From Deltaproteobacteria bacterium (GTDB lineage Bacteria > Desulfobacterota > Syntrophobacteria > Syntrophobacterales > Syntrophobacteraceae): a stretch of DNA of 64,000 nucleotides. The stretch covers positions 17,914 through 81,913 of the forward strand of contig JAKAJS010000083.1 in assembly GCA_021813685.1 (NCBI GenBank). Direction: 5' to 3'. Below the pieces are notes generated by a model. That model made no database searches. It was not told where the DNA came from and saw only the letters and a list, made by a program, of their open reading frames with translations. Positions within the stretch are counted from its first letter, which is position 1; every line of letters begins with the position of its first letter. Both the position numbers and the translations under genes were made by a program. Positions 16,718-25,079 of the stretch are shown in pieces.

Positions 16718-17108
16718 GGGATGGAGTGCGCCTTTCACACGCCTCGCAGGATCGCCTGTTCCACGGCCAAGTACGGCCAGTGCACCGACCGGGCTCACCT
16801 CGGCATTCCGGGCGGCTGTCTCCGGAGCCTAGGGCGAAAAGCGTGTCTCCATCATACTGAGTGTGGGCCGGATAGACGATTCTTGCCAGCCCGTCATGGG
16901 CCATTCGGACTACCGTGGTCAATTGCACCTTGTTTAAGGAGGCATTGGTCGCGGCGACCGTGTTTTGATTCGGGAAGCCCATCTGGAAACCGGTCCTTTT
17001 CCGGAGTGCGGGTATGGTATCGATCGGGTCGCTCTGCCCCGGCGACCTTGATACCCGTAGCCGGGTCGTATACTTCCCCGAATGCGTTTACGACTATCAA
17101 CGGCCCCA
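16718..17108 (-). pseudogene. fragment of a P1-family peptidase gene (partial duplicate of 28366-29364)
   Basis: The minus strand encodes, in two frames, pieces nearly the same as the C-terminal part of the intact P1 peptidase at 28366-29364: PLIVVNAFGEVYDPATGIKV, FPNQNTV, ATNASLNKVQLTTVVRMAHD and PAHTQYDGDTLFAL. The DNA aligns with 28424-28838 in the same orientation with many substitutions and several small gaps that break the frame. It has lost its N-terminal two thirds. It is therefore a decayed partial copy, and it marks the left edge of the 17-28 kb island while the whole gene marks the right edge. Confidence 0.85.
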
Positions 17109-17597
17109 CGGCTTCATCCGTTCGACGCTCCTCACGGAAGAACTTCGAAAATAGGGGTAAAATTGCTATTACGGCCGACAATGCCGACGAACTTGACATT
17201 CAAGACAGTTGCTCAGGATCGGAGTTGCTTTTTAAGTTGGATCGAACCGGTAAATGACAGCCATGCGGGCGTCCTGTCGAAATCGCAGTCAAAACTCACA
17301 ATTGTGAGTTCGAGTTCGACTGCCAATACGTATTGATGAGCGTCGTCCAAAATCAGGGGCGTATTGTCGAGCGACGGCAATGACCCGGGTCAAATCACCC
17401 GGTAAGATCCTGAAGACGTCAGCCCGCCACCGGTTCGCCTGATGCTGAAGCTCCACCGAGGTGTACTTCTTTTGCACATCCTCAAGCCCGCCTGCCCGGT
17501 GTTGACCTCCATTACGATTCCATTTTTAGAGCAATGAAGGCGAGGAGGGTATGGCATGACCTCTCCCCGGCCGACCCGTCCATCCTGCTCCGGGGCC
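17109..17597. other. decayed intergenic sequence
   Basis: About 490 bases between two gene remnants. Short open frames on both strands show no recognisable domain or ribosome site. It is probably degraded coding DNA. Confidence 0.35.
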
Positions 17598-17720
17598 TCA
17601 GAAAAGCTTCACGTGGCCGGCTTCTTCAAGTGCCTTTAATCGGCCCTGGCCGATTCCCGGCACGAGTTCCGCAATCTGTTCAAATGATGCGAAGCGCGAT
17701 ATCCCTTTCTTTTTCCTTTC
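17598..17720 (-). pseudogene. remnant of a C-terminal helix-hairpin-helix segment
   Basis: Directly after the truncated sheath stop, the minus strand reads a 40-residue tail ending in TGA: SRFASFEQIAELVPGIGQGR, then LKALEEAGHVKLF. The ELVPGIG motif is a helix-hairpin-helix DNA-binding hairpin of the kind found at protein C-termini. No start codon or upstream domain remains in frame. I cannot name the parent protein. Confidence 0.4.
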
Positions 17721-17725
17721 CGTTC

Positions 17726-18145
17726 TTATCGCAAAAAGTCGATTTTGCGGATTGCGTCGATGGGGCTTCTCAGCCGGTCCGAATCGATGGGGTCGGCATA
17801 ACCGCCCACCGAAACGATATAACAGCCTCCGCCCCCATTGTCGAAAAAAAGCCGCATGCTGTCGTAGAGATAATAGGTGCTGGTGAAGGTCGAGCTGAGG
17901 AAATCGTTGTTTTCACCCAGCAGTACTTTGGACACGCTTATGTCCGGACCTTGACCGAAATAAAACTCGTAATCAAGCAACGACTTGACCTTGGTGGGAA
18001 CCTGCAACAAGTCGTTGTCGGAGAGTTTGGTTGCCCTTGCCGTATAGCCGATGAAGGCCGGAATGGCCGTTTCCACCTCGGCCACTGAAGGTGGGAAAAG
18101 CGAAATCTCTTCTACGTAGACGTCCGGGGTCTTGTAGGTCGCCAT
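17726..18145 (-). pseudogene. contractile injection system / phage tail sheath, N-terminal fragment
   Basis: A 139-residue reading frame starting MATYKTPDVYVEEISLFPPS, the well-conserved N-terminus of sheath proteins in extracellular contractile injection systems and related phage tails. It continues through VAEVETAIPAFIGYT, YFGQGPDISV and VSVGGYADPI, then ends abruptly at DAIRKIDFLR. Whole sheath proteins have about 350-700 residues; the middle and C-terminal domains that pack the contractile tube are missing and nothing sheath-like follows. It is the last of three minus-strand genes of the same origin, 12 bases after the previous one. Without the remainder it cannot form a sheath. Confidence 0.85.
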
Positions 18146-18157
18146 CGTTCAAATCCC

Positions 18158-19161
18158 TTATGGTTTCGAAAGGTGAATAATGATGTTTCCATTGACCCTG
18201 TTCGAACCGACCTGAGGCAGGTTCGGGATGATGACTTCGCCATTCGTGCTCAGCTGGATTTTCTTCCGGGCCTTTTCACGGCGGGGCACAAGGCCCTGCG
18301 ACTTGAAGAGCACCACCCTGGCACTGGCCGAACCCAGCGGCGCCGGGGGGATGTCTTCGCCTTCGAGGTCCTCGGAATTTATCCGCGTGAAAAACAGTTG
18401 AGGCCGCAAGTCCTCCTGGAATCCTGCGTCGTCGACGACGAACCGGGCGACGTCCGCATCGTTGTAATTCTCGGCCACCTCAAGATCTCCGATCTGGACT
18501 GGAAGACAATTTGTAACGCCGCGGGGGCACCGACAAAAGCGTCGTCAATGACAATTTCCACAATGCCGAACGCGCCTGCCCGAGGGAGTTCGGGGTCGGA
18601 ATAATAGGAGACTTCGGCCGATTCGCTCCAATATTCTTCTTCCACCAGGTAGGCCCCCGGACCACTGCCGGTGAGATCGTACACAATCGAGTCGCCGCCT
18701 GCGGTCGCGGTAAGGGTATCCATCTTGAGTATGTTTCCCGCGGCGTCCCTGAGCGTCAGTGTCACGGGGCGGGCGGCTCCGGTGGGTGTGTGACGGAGCG
18801 ATGTTCCTACCATTACCGATGTGGCGGTTCTGTCCAGCTTGCGGACGTCGGCGGTATTGCGGTAAAGAGGGAAAGTCCGGCCTAAATCGAAATCCAGCTC
18901 AGTGAAGTTTCCAAAATATGGATTCAGAAGAATCAATCCGATCCGCAGCTTCGAGCCGGCGAGGGGGACCCGCGGGGCACCCGTTCCATCCGACTCGTAA
19001 AAAACGTAAAGCACGCCTTCCATCACCTTGGCGACCATCCTGCCGTCCGCCAGGGTCCTTTTTGTGTCCAAAGGAAAAAAGAAATCGAAGTCCTGTCCTC
19101 CATTGCCGTGGAAGGCATGTGAAATGGCAACACTAAAAAGGATTGGAAACTCCGTCGTCAT
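18158..19161 (-). pseudogene. contractile injection system-associated structural protein, frameshifted
   Basis: Reading begins at ATG 19161 (overlapping the DUF4255 stop by four bases) with MTTEFPILFSVAISHAFHGN and stays open about 225 residues to near 18495 (IVFQSRSEILR). The frame then breaks; the other frame resumes with DLEVAENYNDADVARFVVDD and runs to 18158 (NGNIIIHLSKP). Joined, the two parts give about 330 residues. Genes in this position, between a DUF4255/Pvc16 gene and a sheath gene, are common in contractile injection loci of environmental bacteria, and the late-strand pattern FQSRSEIWRYY seems to be where bases were lost. No enzymatic motif is visible. A sequencing error is possible, but the truncated sheath next to it favours true decay. 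Confidence 0.68.
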
Positions 19162-19727
19162 CGGCTTTGCAGACTGCTCTTTATGATGGTGAGCGGTGGT
19201 TGTACTGCTGTTTGGGCCTCATCCTGCACGGCGACCATCCTCATGCGGTAGACCACGGAGGGCAAATGCTCGCCCCCGATAAAAGTCCAGACCTGGTTTA
19301 GCTGCTCATAATTCAGGGACTGCAATTCTACGACGAGCTTTTCGATCCGCGGGTCAAGAGCAGGGTACTGTTCGGAAGAAAAGTAGGGGTGAGACTGAAA
19401 AAAGGTCAGAATTAAGGAGAGGTATTTTAACGCCACATCATATTGTTTGAAGTTGGCCGCAAACATGACATAAAGATTGAGCTTCAAACGAGGTTCCAAT
19501 ACCACGTGCTGACCGTTAGTATAAGTGTATTCGGGAAGCTGGGACATGAGGGTACGTTCTTCTTCGATATTGATGAGGCACGCACCAATGGTTTCTGAAT
19601 CGAACGCGTACTTGCCGGTTTCATCGGCAATCTTGCTGGGCTTCACATCCACGGATTCAGTTCCGGTCCGTGCAAGCATGTAGGACTTCAATTCATTTCT
19701 GAGAAACTGAAGGGCTACGTCCAGCAT
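19158..19727 (-). CDS. DUF4255 (Pvc16-type) tail terminator/cap protein
   Basis: A 189-residue protein with the Pvc16_N/DUF4255 pattern: MLDVALQFLRNELKSYML, NIEEERTLMSQLPEYTYTNG, PRLKLNLYVMFAANFKQYDV, then YLSLILTFFQSHPYFSSEQY and LNQVWTFIGGEHLPSVVYRM. In Afp/PVC particles the equivalent cap protein terminates the inner tube and sheath at the distal end. The gene is intact and heads the three-gene minus-strand remnant. Since the sheath gene is truncated and no tube, baseplate or AAA ATPase gene is in the window, it is probably non-functional in particle assembly. Confidence 0.88.
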   Translation of the reverse strand: MLDVALQFLRNELKSYMLARTGTESVDVKPSKIADETGKYAFDSETIGACLINIEEERTLMSQLPEYTYTNGQHVVLEPRLKLNLYVMFAANFKQYDVALKYLSLILTFFQSHPYFSSEQYPALDPRIEKLVVELQSLNYEQLNQVWTFIGGEHLPSVVYRMRMVAVQDEAQTAVQPPLTIIKSSLQSR

Positions 19728-20318
19728 GGCCGGTTTCCGGTCTTGGATAGGTGAGGAGTAAATCCTGCTTTCGCGCCAAAGTAGCTATCGTCATACATGC
19801 TGTCAAGAACCCTACGTGCAGTTTGGCCGAATCTTACCTCTCCGGTTCCGGCAACGCTCAGCACGAGCGCCCAGCGGAGGTCGAGCGTCAAGCGGGCTGT
19901 CGATCTGCCTGCCATCAGGACTTCTTATAGAATTATGCCCGGGAATCCTCGGTCGACAGTAGGGGGAGGGGGGTAAAAATACAGCTTTTCCCCCATTGTT
20001 TTCCCAAAATATCATTTCTATGATGCTTGCCAGCGGGCTTTGCTTACCCCCAACAAGTGAAAAACCAGAACGCCTGGATGTAGCGGATTCATTGGTATCT
20101 ATGTTGCATCGGGCAGAGAATACGAATCAGGCTTAAGCTTTCACTTGAAGTCTGCCAGCAGGCTACAAAACGCATACCATGTTCCAAATCGCCACCATCG
20201 TACCGCATTCATGGCTTTGCCCTCATTACTGGGCCCGGATAGATGGCAAGTAACCTGCCATTTGATACTGGATTTCGAGGTACAGTTTACTGAGACCAGA
20301 ATAGAAAGGGGTTTCGTC
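19728..20318. other. intergenic region between the injection-system remnant and the S8 protease
   Basis: About 590 bases between divergent genes. A minus-strand open frame (19715-19915) has no family match and reads into the DUF4255 start, so I leave it uncalled. An inverted repeat (GGGGG.AAAA with TTTTCCCCC, about 19969-19993) sits in AT-rich sequence and may be a terminator or operator. Both divergent promoters should lie here. Confidence 0.4.
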
Positions 20319-22277
20319 GTGGCACTCAAACCCTTTGAATATATTGTCGGGGACCTCAAAATCAAGCTTCTTCCTGCAAATGATGTCATTGCAGTTCGAT
20401 TTCGCGAGCCTGCGCTGTATTCCGTCAGGGAACAGGCAGCCATGAATGCCCCGGTAGAGCCCTTCGAAACGAGGTTTGAAGTTCCGGGTGAGAAGTTCAC
20501 GGTCTTCCGGGTCTCGGATGCCCATCCTGCTGCGGCCGCCGCGGATCAATTGCAGACGAATCCGGATGTGGCACGCACGGCGCCTGTGTTCGAGCTGAAG
20601 AGCAAGCGGGTCATCGCAACGGATCGCGTTCTCGTGAAGCTGAAGGACACCAGTCCTGAGCACATGAGCACGCTGCGACAGACGGGGACGGGAATCACGG
20701 GAGTATCCGACAAGGAATTCGTGCTCCAGCTCAGCGAAGACCAGGACCCGCTCGAAATTTCGATTCAGCTCGCAAAGCTGGATTGGATCGACTATGCGGA
20801 ACCCGATTTTGTGACGATCGGTAAGTACCCGCATACCGGAATGGACGCTCCGGGGCTGCAAGCATTGAGTGCCGCAGATCCTGATTATGCCTTCAAGATC
20901 ACAGAGTGCGACAAGGCCTGGATGATTCAGCGTGGCGACCCGGCGATTCGAATTGCCATGCTCGACGACGGGGTCGATCTGCAGCACATAGATCTTGCCG
21001 GCGCCATTGTTGCTGCCTACGATGCTGTTCTTGATGCGCCTTTGAGTGCGCCGAATCAGTGGGACGGGCATGGCACTGCGTGTGCCGGCCTGGCGGCTGG
21101 GACGCATACGGCGCCGCTTGGCGTCAGGGGAATGGGGTGCGGGTGCTCGCTGCTGGCGGTGCGCATCGCCTCATCGCCTTATGCCAATGGGCCGTGGGTC
21201 ACCTCGAGTTCTTATATCCGGCGCGGCATCGATTGGGCCGTAGACCACGACGCCGCGGTGATCAGCAACAGTTGGGGGGGCGGTGCGCCTTCCAATGCTG
21301 TTGCTGATAGCTTTGATCGGGCGCGGAGCGTCGGTAGATCCGGCAGGGGGTGCGTGCTGGTGGTCGCTGCCGGCAACGAGGGCGGCCCGGTTGAGTTTCC
21401 CGCAAATGTTCCCGGAGTTCTTGCTGTTTCAGGGACCAACGAGTTTGACGAATTCAAGAATCCTTTCAGTCGTGATCAGGAGACCTGGTGGGGATCCAAT
21501 TACGGGCCGGAAGTCGATGTCGCGGCACCCGCCGTGCACATCCGCACTACCGACATCACCGGTAGTGGCGGTATGTCACCGGGGGACTACGCTCAGGCAT
21601 TCAACGGCACATCGGCAGCCACCCCTCTGGTGGCCGGTCTTGCGGGCCTTGTGCTCTCTGCCGATAGTTCGCTGACGGAGATTGGAGTTCGAGAAGTTAT
21701 TTGCTCGACCGCCGATAAAGTTGGACAGTATCCGTACACGAACGGCCGTAACGACGAACTCGGCTTCGGTAGGATCAACGCGCTGCGTGCAGTCCAGGTC
21801 GCGCTTGGCACCCCTGCGCAAAATGAAACGAACCTGCCGCCGGTCGAGCAGACCAACCAGGAGACCGGTACGGGAAACGAGCTTGCAGGGACAGTGCGGG
21901 CTGTCGGTGGTGGCACTCCCAGAGCGGGCGCATTCTATCTGGATCAGGATGGAAAAGCGTCGTATCTGCTCAAAACATTTACGGGTGATGATCAGACCGC
22001 TCTCGCCTCCCTTGAACAACAGAGCCTTGCTACTCTTAGCGGTTTCGAAGGCAAGCTTGTCCGAGTGCGGTACGCTGAGATGGAAAACACTCCTTATGGC
22101 TCGATCATCTGGGGCGTACAGATCGAGTTGGCGGATTCAGGAGACGATCAAGCAATCCCGCCAAATGAAATTCGAATGGGCTATGTCGAATCGGGACACT
22201 CCAAAGCCACGGGTTCAGGCGATTTCGGGATTCCTGACAATGAAGTCCGTTTACCTTTTGTCGACGTTTTCAATTGA
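20319..22277 (+). CDS. S8-family subtilisin-like serine protease
   Basis: A 652-residue protease without a visible signal peptide, starting from GTG 20319 seven bases after GAAAGGGG; the frame is open upstream without support. Residues 1-195 form a propeptide-like region (DRVLVKLKDTSPEHM, LDWIDYAEPDFV), like fervidolysin-type prodomains. The catalytic domain has Asp 216 (IAMLDDGVD), His 251 (WDGHGTACAGLA), the oxyanion Asn in VVAAGNEGG and Ser 432 (NGTSAATPLVAGL). A C-terminal extension of about 150 residues has a Gly/Pro-rich linker and an unknown beta-rich domain. It lies 165 bases before a peptide/radical SAM operon on the same strand. It could be a leader peptidase for that operon or a separate enzyme. 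Confidence 0.92.
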   Translation: MALKPFEYIVGDLKIKLLPANDVIAVRFREPALYSVREQAAMNAPVEPFETRFEVPGEKFTVFRVSDAHPAAAAADQLQTNPDVARTAPVFELKSKRVIATDRVLVKLKDTSPEHMSTLRQTGTGITGVSDKEFVLQLSEDQDPLEISIQLAKLDWIDYAEPDFVTIGKYPHTGMDAPGLQALSAADPDYAFKITECDKAWMIQRGDPAIRIAMLDDGVDLQHIDLAGAIVAAYDAVLDAPLSAPNQWDGHGTACAGLAAGTHTAPLGVRGMGCGCSLLAVRIASSPYANGPWVTSSSYIRRGIDWAVDHDAAVISNSWGGGAPSNAVADSFDRARSVGRSGRGCVLVVAAGNEGGPVEFPANVPGVLAVSGTNEFDEFKNPFSRDQETWWGSNYGPEVDVAAPAVHIRTTDITGSGGMSPGDYAQAFNGTSAATPLVAGLAGLVLSADSSLTEIGVREVICSTADKVGQYPYTNGRNDELGFGRINALRAVQVALGTPAQNETNLPPVEQTNQETGTGNELAGTVRAVGGGTPRAGAFYLDQDGKASYLLKTFTGDDQTALASLEQQSLATLSGFEGKLVRVRYAEMENTPYGSIIWGVQIELADSGDDQAIPPNEIRMGYVESGHSKATGSGDFGIPDNEVRLPFVDVFN

Positions 22278-22442
22278 AATAAGTTGTCGGAAATTTGCCC
22301 GGGAGCATTCAACCAACTTACATGTGACTTTGCCAGCGATGACCGGCATTCGCATTTTGGATTTATGAGTGTGCTAAGGGATGGAAATACGATCCATCGG
22401 TCAACACTTCCAATTCTCTTTTTCCACTATAAGGAGGCTAAA

Positions 22443-22847
22443 ATGCCCGACCAAAAAGATCTAAAACTTGTAATAGCCAATTCGATTCAAGATCTTAAGA
22501 GTGTCCGACTTCCAGGATTAGACAAGTCGTTCGACAAATTGACTATCGGGGAACTGGTACAGTTGCGGCCGGGCTCATCTGTTGCAGACACCTATGATGT
22601 TCAGGCCGTAACCGATAATGCCAGCGTAAATACCAGTTCGAAACTGGCACAACTCGGCAGGATTCAAGCAATTCGATCCATGCAAAAGGTGGTTCAGCAG
22701 TCGCAGTTGAACGAACTGAAAACCCATCTGATGCCGGGAGGTGCCGGAGGCCTTGGGTCTATGAGCGCAGGCCCAAGTCCTCAATCCGTGGAGATGCCCG
22801 CAGAAGACGTCTTCAGTGCGGGCGATTCCGATCCGTTTAAGGCCTAA
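22443..22847 (+). CDS. short Cys-free protein, candidate substrate peptide of the radical SAM operon
   Basis: A 134-residue protein with a strong AAGGAGG site; the frame is open 159 bases upstream without support. The N-terminal 70 residues are helical and charged (MPDQKDLKLVIANSIQDLKS, FDKLTIGELVQLRPG). The C-terminal third is low in complexity and rich in Gly, Ser, Pro and Met (LMPGGAGGLGSMSAGPSPQS, then DVFSAGDSDPFKA). There is no Cys or Trp. A leader-like front, a simple tail and immediate linkage (9-base gap) to three radical SAM genes is the usual arrangement of a modified-peptide precursor. I do not recognise the family, so substrate status is inference. It could instead be a small scaffold or peptide-binding partner. 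Confidence 0.7.
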   Translation: MPDQKDLKLVIANSIQDLKSVRLPGLDKSFDKLTIGELVQLRPGSSVADTYDVQAVTDNASVNTSSKLAQLGRIQAIRSMQKVVQQSQLNELKTHLMPGGAGGLGSMSAGPSPQSVEMPAEDVFSAGDSDPFKA

Positions 22848-22856
22848 ACGATCCTT

Positions 22857-23894
22857 ATGTTTTCCGTGGGCTATACCCTCACGGGAGAAGCGCTGACTGC
22901 TCTCCAGCGACAGGGCACAAAGCATATAGCCTTCAGTGTCACTGACGCGTGTCCGGTGAGGTGTTCGCACTGCATCGTCTCGGCCACCCCGCCGGGGAGT
23001 GCCACGATCTCGATGGGGGCGGAACGAGCTCGGGCATACGCGTCACAGTTCGGCCGCCTCGAAGAGATGGGAGTCGAGAGAATCAGCTTCACGGGGGGCG
23101 AGCCTCTGCTGGCTCCCCGCATCCTGAAACTTCTATCCGAGGCTGCGGATTTGGCGGGTATTGAGTCTACGGTAGTGACAGGGTGCCACTGGTGTGGCAG
23201 CGCGGAAACAGCGACTGCTGTTGTGCGTTGCCTGCCTCATATCGGCACCTGGCACTTGTCGGCGGATCGTTTTCATCAGGCGGCTGTTCCTTTATCCAAT
23301 GTCATCCTCGCGGCGCGGGCAGCAGTCGATTCCAACCGATCCGTACTAATAAGAATGGCGGTGATGCTTCCACTCTCGAGTGCTGATGCGGACTTCTATG
23401 AGGAACTTCGCAACACATTGCCCGTCGGCATTGAGATATTGGTGCAGCCCGTTACGGCATCCGGGCGCGCGGAACGGCTTGAGGTGAATACCCCCACGGG
23501 CAGGTCGAAGAATATGCCGTGTATGTCGGGCGGCATGATGATTCGCGCGGACGGTTCGATAAGTCCTTGCTGTGCCGCATTGGTCGCGGAGCCGAAGGAT
23601 CATCCGTTTCATTTCGGCTCGGCGGAACGTGACGGTTTGGCGGGCGTCTACGATGCCTGGCGGCGCGATACGTTGCTGCGCCTCATCCAGTGTGTGGGAT
23701 TCGCTCCGGTGCTTCGATGGGTCGCCGAGGATGCGGCGGACCACCCTATCCTGCAGGCGATCCCGGACCATGCGTGCGACGTTTGCACCGCCCTGTGGCG
23801 GCGGCCCGGGACTGCGGAACTTGTCCGTATTCGTTGTCAGCCGGCTGCGGTTCGGCAGAAGGTGGATGAACTGTATGAGACAGTCTTTGGATGA
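22857..23894 (+). CDS. radical SAM protein with C-terminal SPASM-like cysteines (paralogue A)
   Basis: A 345-residue enzyme. The SAM-cluster motif is C32-x3-C36-x2-C39 (FSVTDACPVRCSHCIV), followed by the SAM-binding SFTGGEPLLAP. The C-terminal half has further cysteines: NMPCMSGGMMI, DGSISPCCAAL and HACDVCTALW, which could bind one auxiliary 4Fe-4S cluster in a shortened SPASM/twitch domain. Proteins of this build make C-C, C-S or C-O links or epimerise residues in peptides. It follows the 134-residue protein by nine bases and overlaps its paralogue by 20 bases, implying tight co-translation. The two paralogues may work as a heterodimer or on different sites. Confidence 0.88.
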   Translation: MFSVGYTLTGEALTALQRQGTKHIAFSVTDACPVRCSHCIVSATPPGSATISMGAERARAYASQFGRLEEMGVERISFTGGEPLLAPRILKLLSEAADLAGIESTVVTGCHWCGSAETATAVVRCLPHIGTWHLSADRFHQAAVPLSNVILAARAAVDSNRSVLIRMAVMLPLSSADADFYEELRNTLPVGIEILVQPVTASGRAERLEVNTPTGRSKNMPCMSGGMMIRADGSISPCCAALVAEPKDHPFHFGSAERDGLAGVYDAWRRDTLLRLIQCVGFAPVLRWVAEDAADHPILQAIPDHACDVCTALWRRPGTAELVRIRCQPAAVRQKVDELYETVFG

Positions 23895-25071
23895 AAAGGT
23901 ACTGCCTTTGGGCAAGCCGGTGATAAAACTACCCGATCGTTCAGTCAAACTCACGTTGGCTGAACTCGCGTTCGTACAGTCGATTGCCACGTGCCATATT
24001 GCTTTCAGTGTCACCTTGGCCTGTGCTCTCCGATGCGCGCACTGCATTGTCCGAGCGGGTCCAGACAAAGCATTCACGACGATGAGCGTCGATACGGCTC
24101 GGCACTACGCTCGGCAGATGAAAGATCTGGCCGAGCACGGAATAACCAATATCAGCTGTACGGGGGGGGAGCCTCTGCTCGCTCCGAAGCAGGTCGGCAT
24201 ATTGGTCGATGCCGCTGCCGAGCAGGGCATTTCATCCGGCATCGTGACATCAGCCTACTGGGCTCGCAGGCCGGAGAGCGCGCGACGCGTGATCAAGCGT
24301 TTCCGCGCCATTAAAGAATGGGACATATCCGTCGACGCCTTCCACCAGGAATTTGTAAGTCTTGATACGATTCAAAACGCGTATCAAGCTGTAAAAGATG
24401 CCGGGCACCGTGTAACCGTCCGATTTACGCATTCAGATCCGCCCTCCGCCGCTGATATTCAAATTCTCGAGTTCATCACGACTCTGGAGGACGCCAATTT
24501 TACATCCCAGCAGGTAAGAGGATTGGGACGTGGCGCTGATTTGGGGGTTGCCTGCTCGCATACCGGCAACCGATGGATGAAGCCGTGCCTCACACAAGGG
24601 ATGGTGATCCGCTATGATGGATCAATCGCCCCGTGCTGCCTCAATCTCATCGAAGAAAGGCAGCATCCGTTTCAATTCGGCGATGCCGCCGCGCAGCCCC
24701 TGTGTAAGATCCACGATGCATATCTCAGCTTTCCCTTATTGCAGTTGATCCGGGCCATCGGTTTTTCCGAATGCTGGCGCTGGATCGGGGAAGAAGGGCT
24801 GCGATCGCGGCTGCCGGCCGATCTGCCGCATGACGCGTGCGATTTTTGCTCCCTTATAATGCGAGATCCGGTGGTGTCTGCGTGTCTCACTCGCAAAACT
24901 TCCGATCCTGACATGCGATTGAAAATTGCCGTTGCAGTAAAGCGCATACTTGGCGAAACGGTGATGTTGTCTTCTGTGTTGAACGAACTTGCGGATTGCG
25001 CGGACCGGATACAAGGATTCGAAGAGGCTAAAGCCTGTCTCGCCGCTCCGGCCGGCAACTCCGCTTCATAG
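23875..25071 (+). CDS. radical SAM protein with C-terminal SPASM-like cysteines (paralogue B)
   Basis: A 398-residue paralogue of the preceding enzyme. The SAM-cluster motif is C50-x3-C54-x2-C57 (FSVTLACALRCAHCIV), then SCTGGEPLLAPKQ. Shared C-terminal motifs are MKPCLTQGMVI, DGSIAPCCLNL and DACDFCSLIM, and a further Cys-bearing tail (LADCADRIQGFEEAKACL) extends beyond the end of paralogue A. ATG 23875 lies inside the 3' end of paralogue A with GGTGG nearby; the frame is open much further upstream but only as a shadow. The pair is likely the product of tandem duplication followed by divergence. Function in peptide modification is inferred from context. Confidence 0.87.
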   Translation: MRQSLDEKVLPLGKPVIKLPDRSVKLTLAELAFVQSIATCHIAFSVTLACALRCAHCIVRAGPDKAFTTMSVDTARHYARQMKDLAEHGITNISCTGGEPLLAPKQVGILVDAAAEQGISSGIVTSAYWARRPESARRVIKRFRAIKEWDISVDAFHQEFVSLDTIQNAYQAVKDAGHRVTVRFTHSDPPSAADIQILEFITTLEDANFTSQQVRGLGRGADLGVACSHTGNRWMKPCLTQGMVIRYDGSIAPCCLNLIEERQHPFQFGDAAAQPLCKIHDAYLSFPLLQLIRAIGFSECWRWIGEEGLRSRLPADLPHDACDFCSLIMRDPVVSACLTRKTSDPDMRLKIAVAVKRILGETVMLSSVLNELADCADRIQGFEEAKACLAAPAGNSAS

Positions 25072-25079
25072 GAAGTGCG

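Noticed and set aside
19715..19915. A 66-residue minus-strand open frame before the DUF4255 gene
   Set aside because: No family match, no good ribosome site and it runs into the DUF4255 start; it may be decayed coding sequence.
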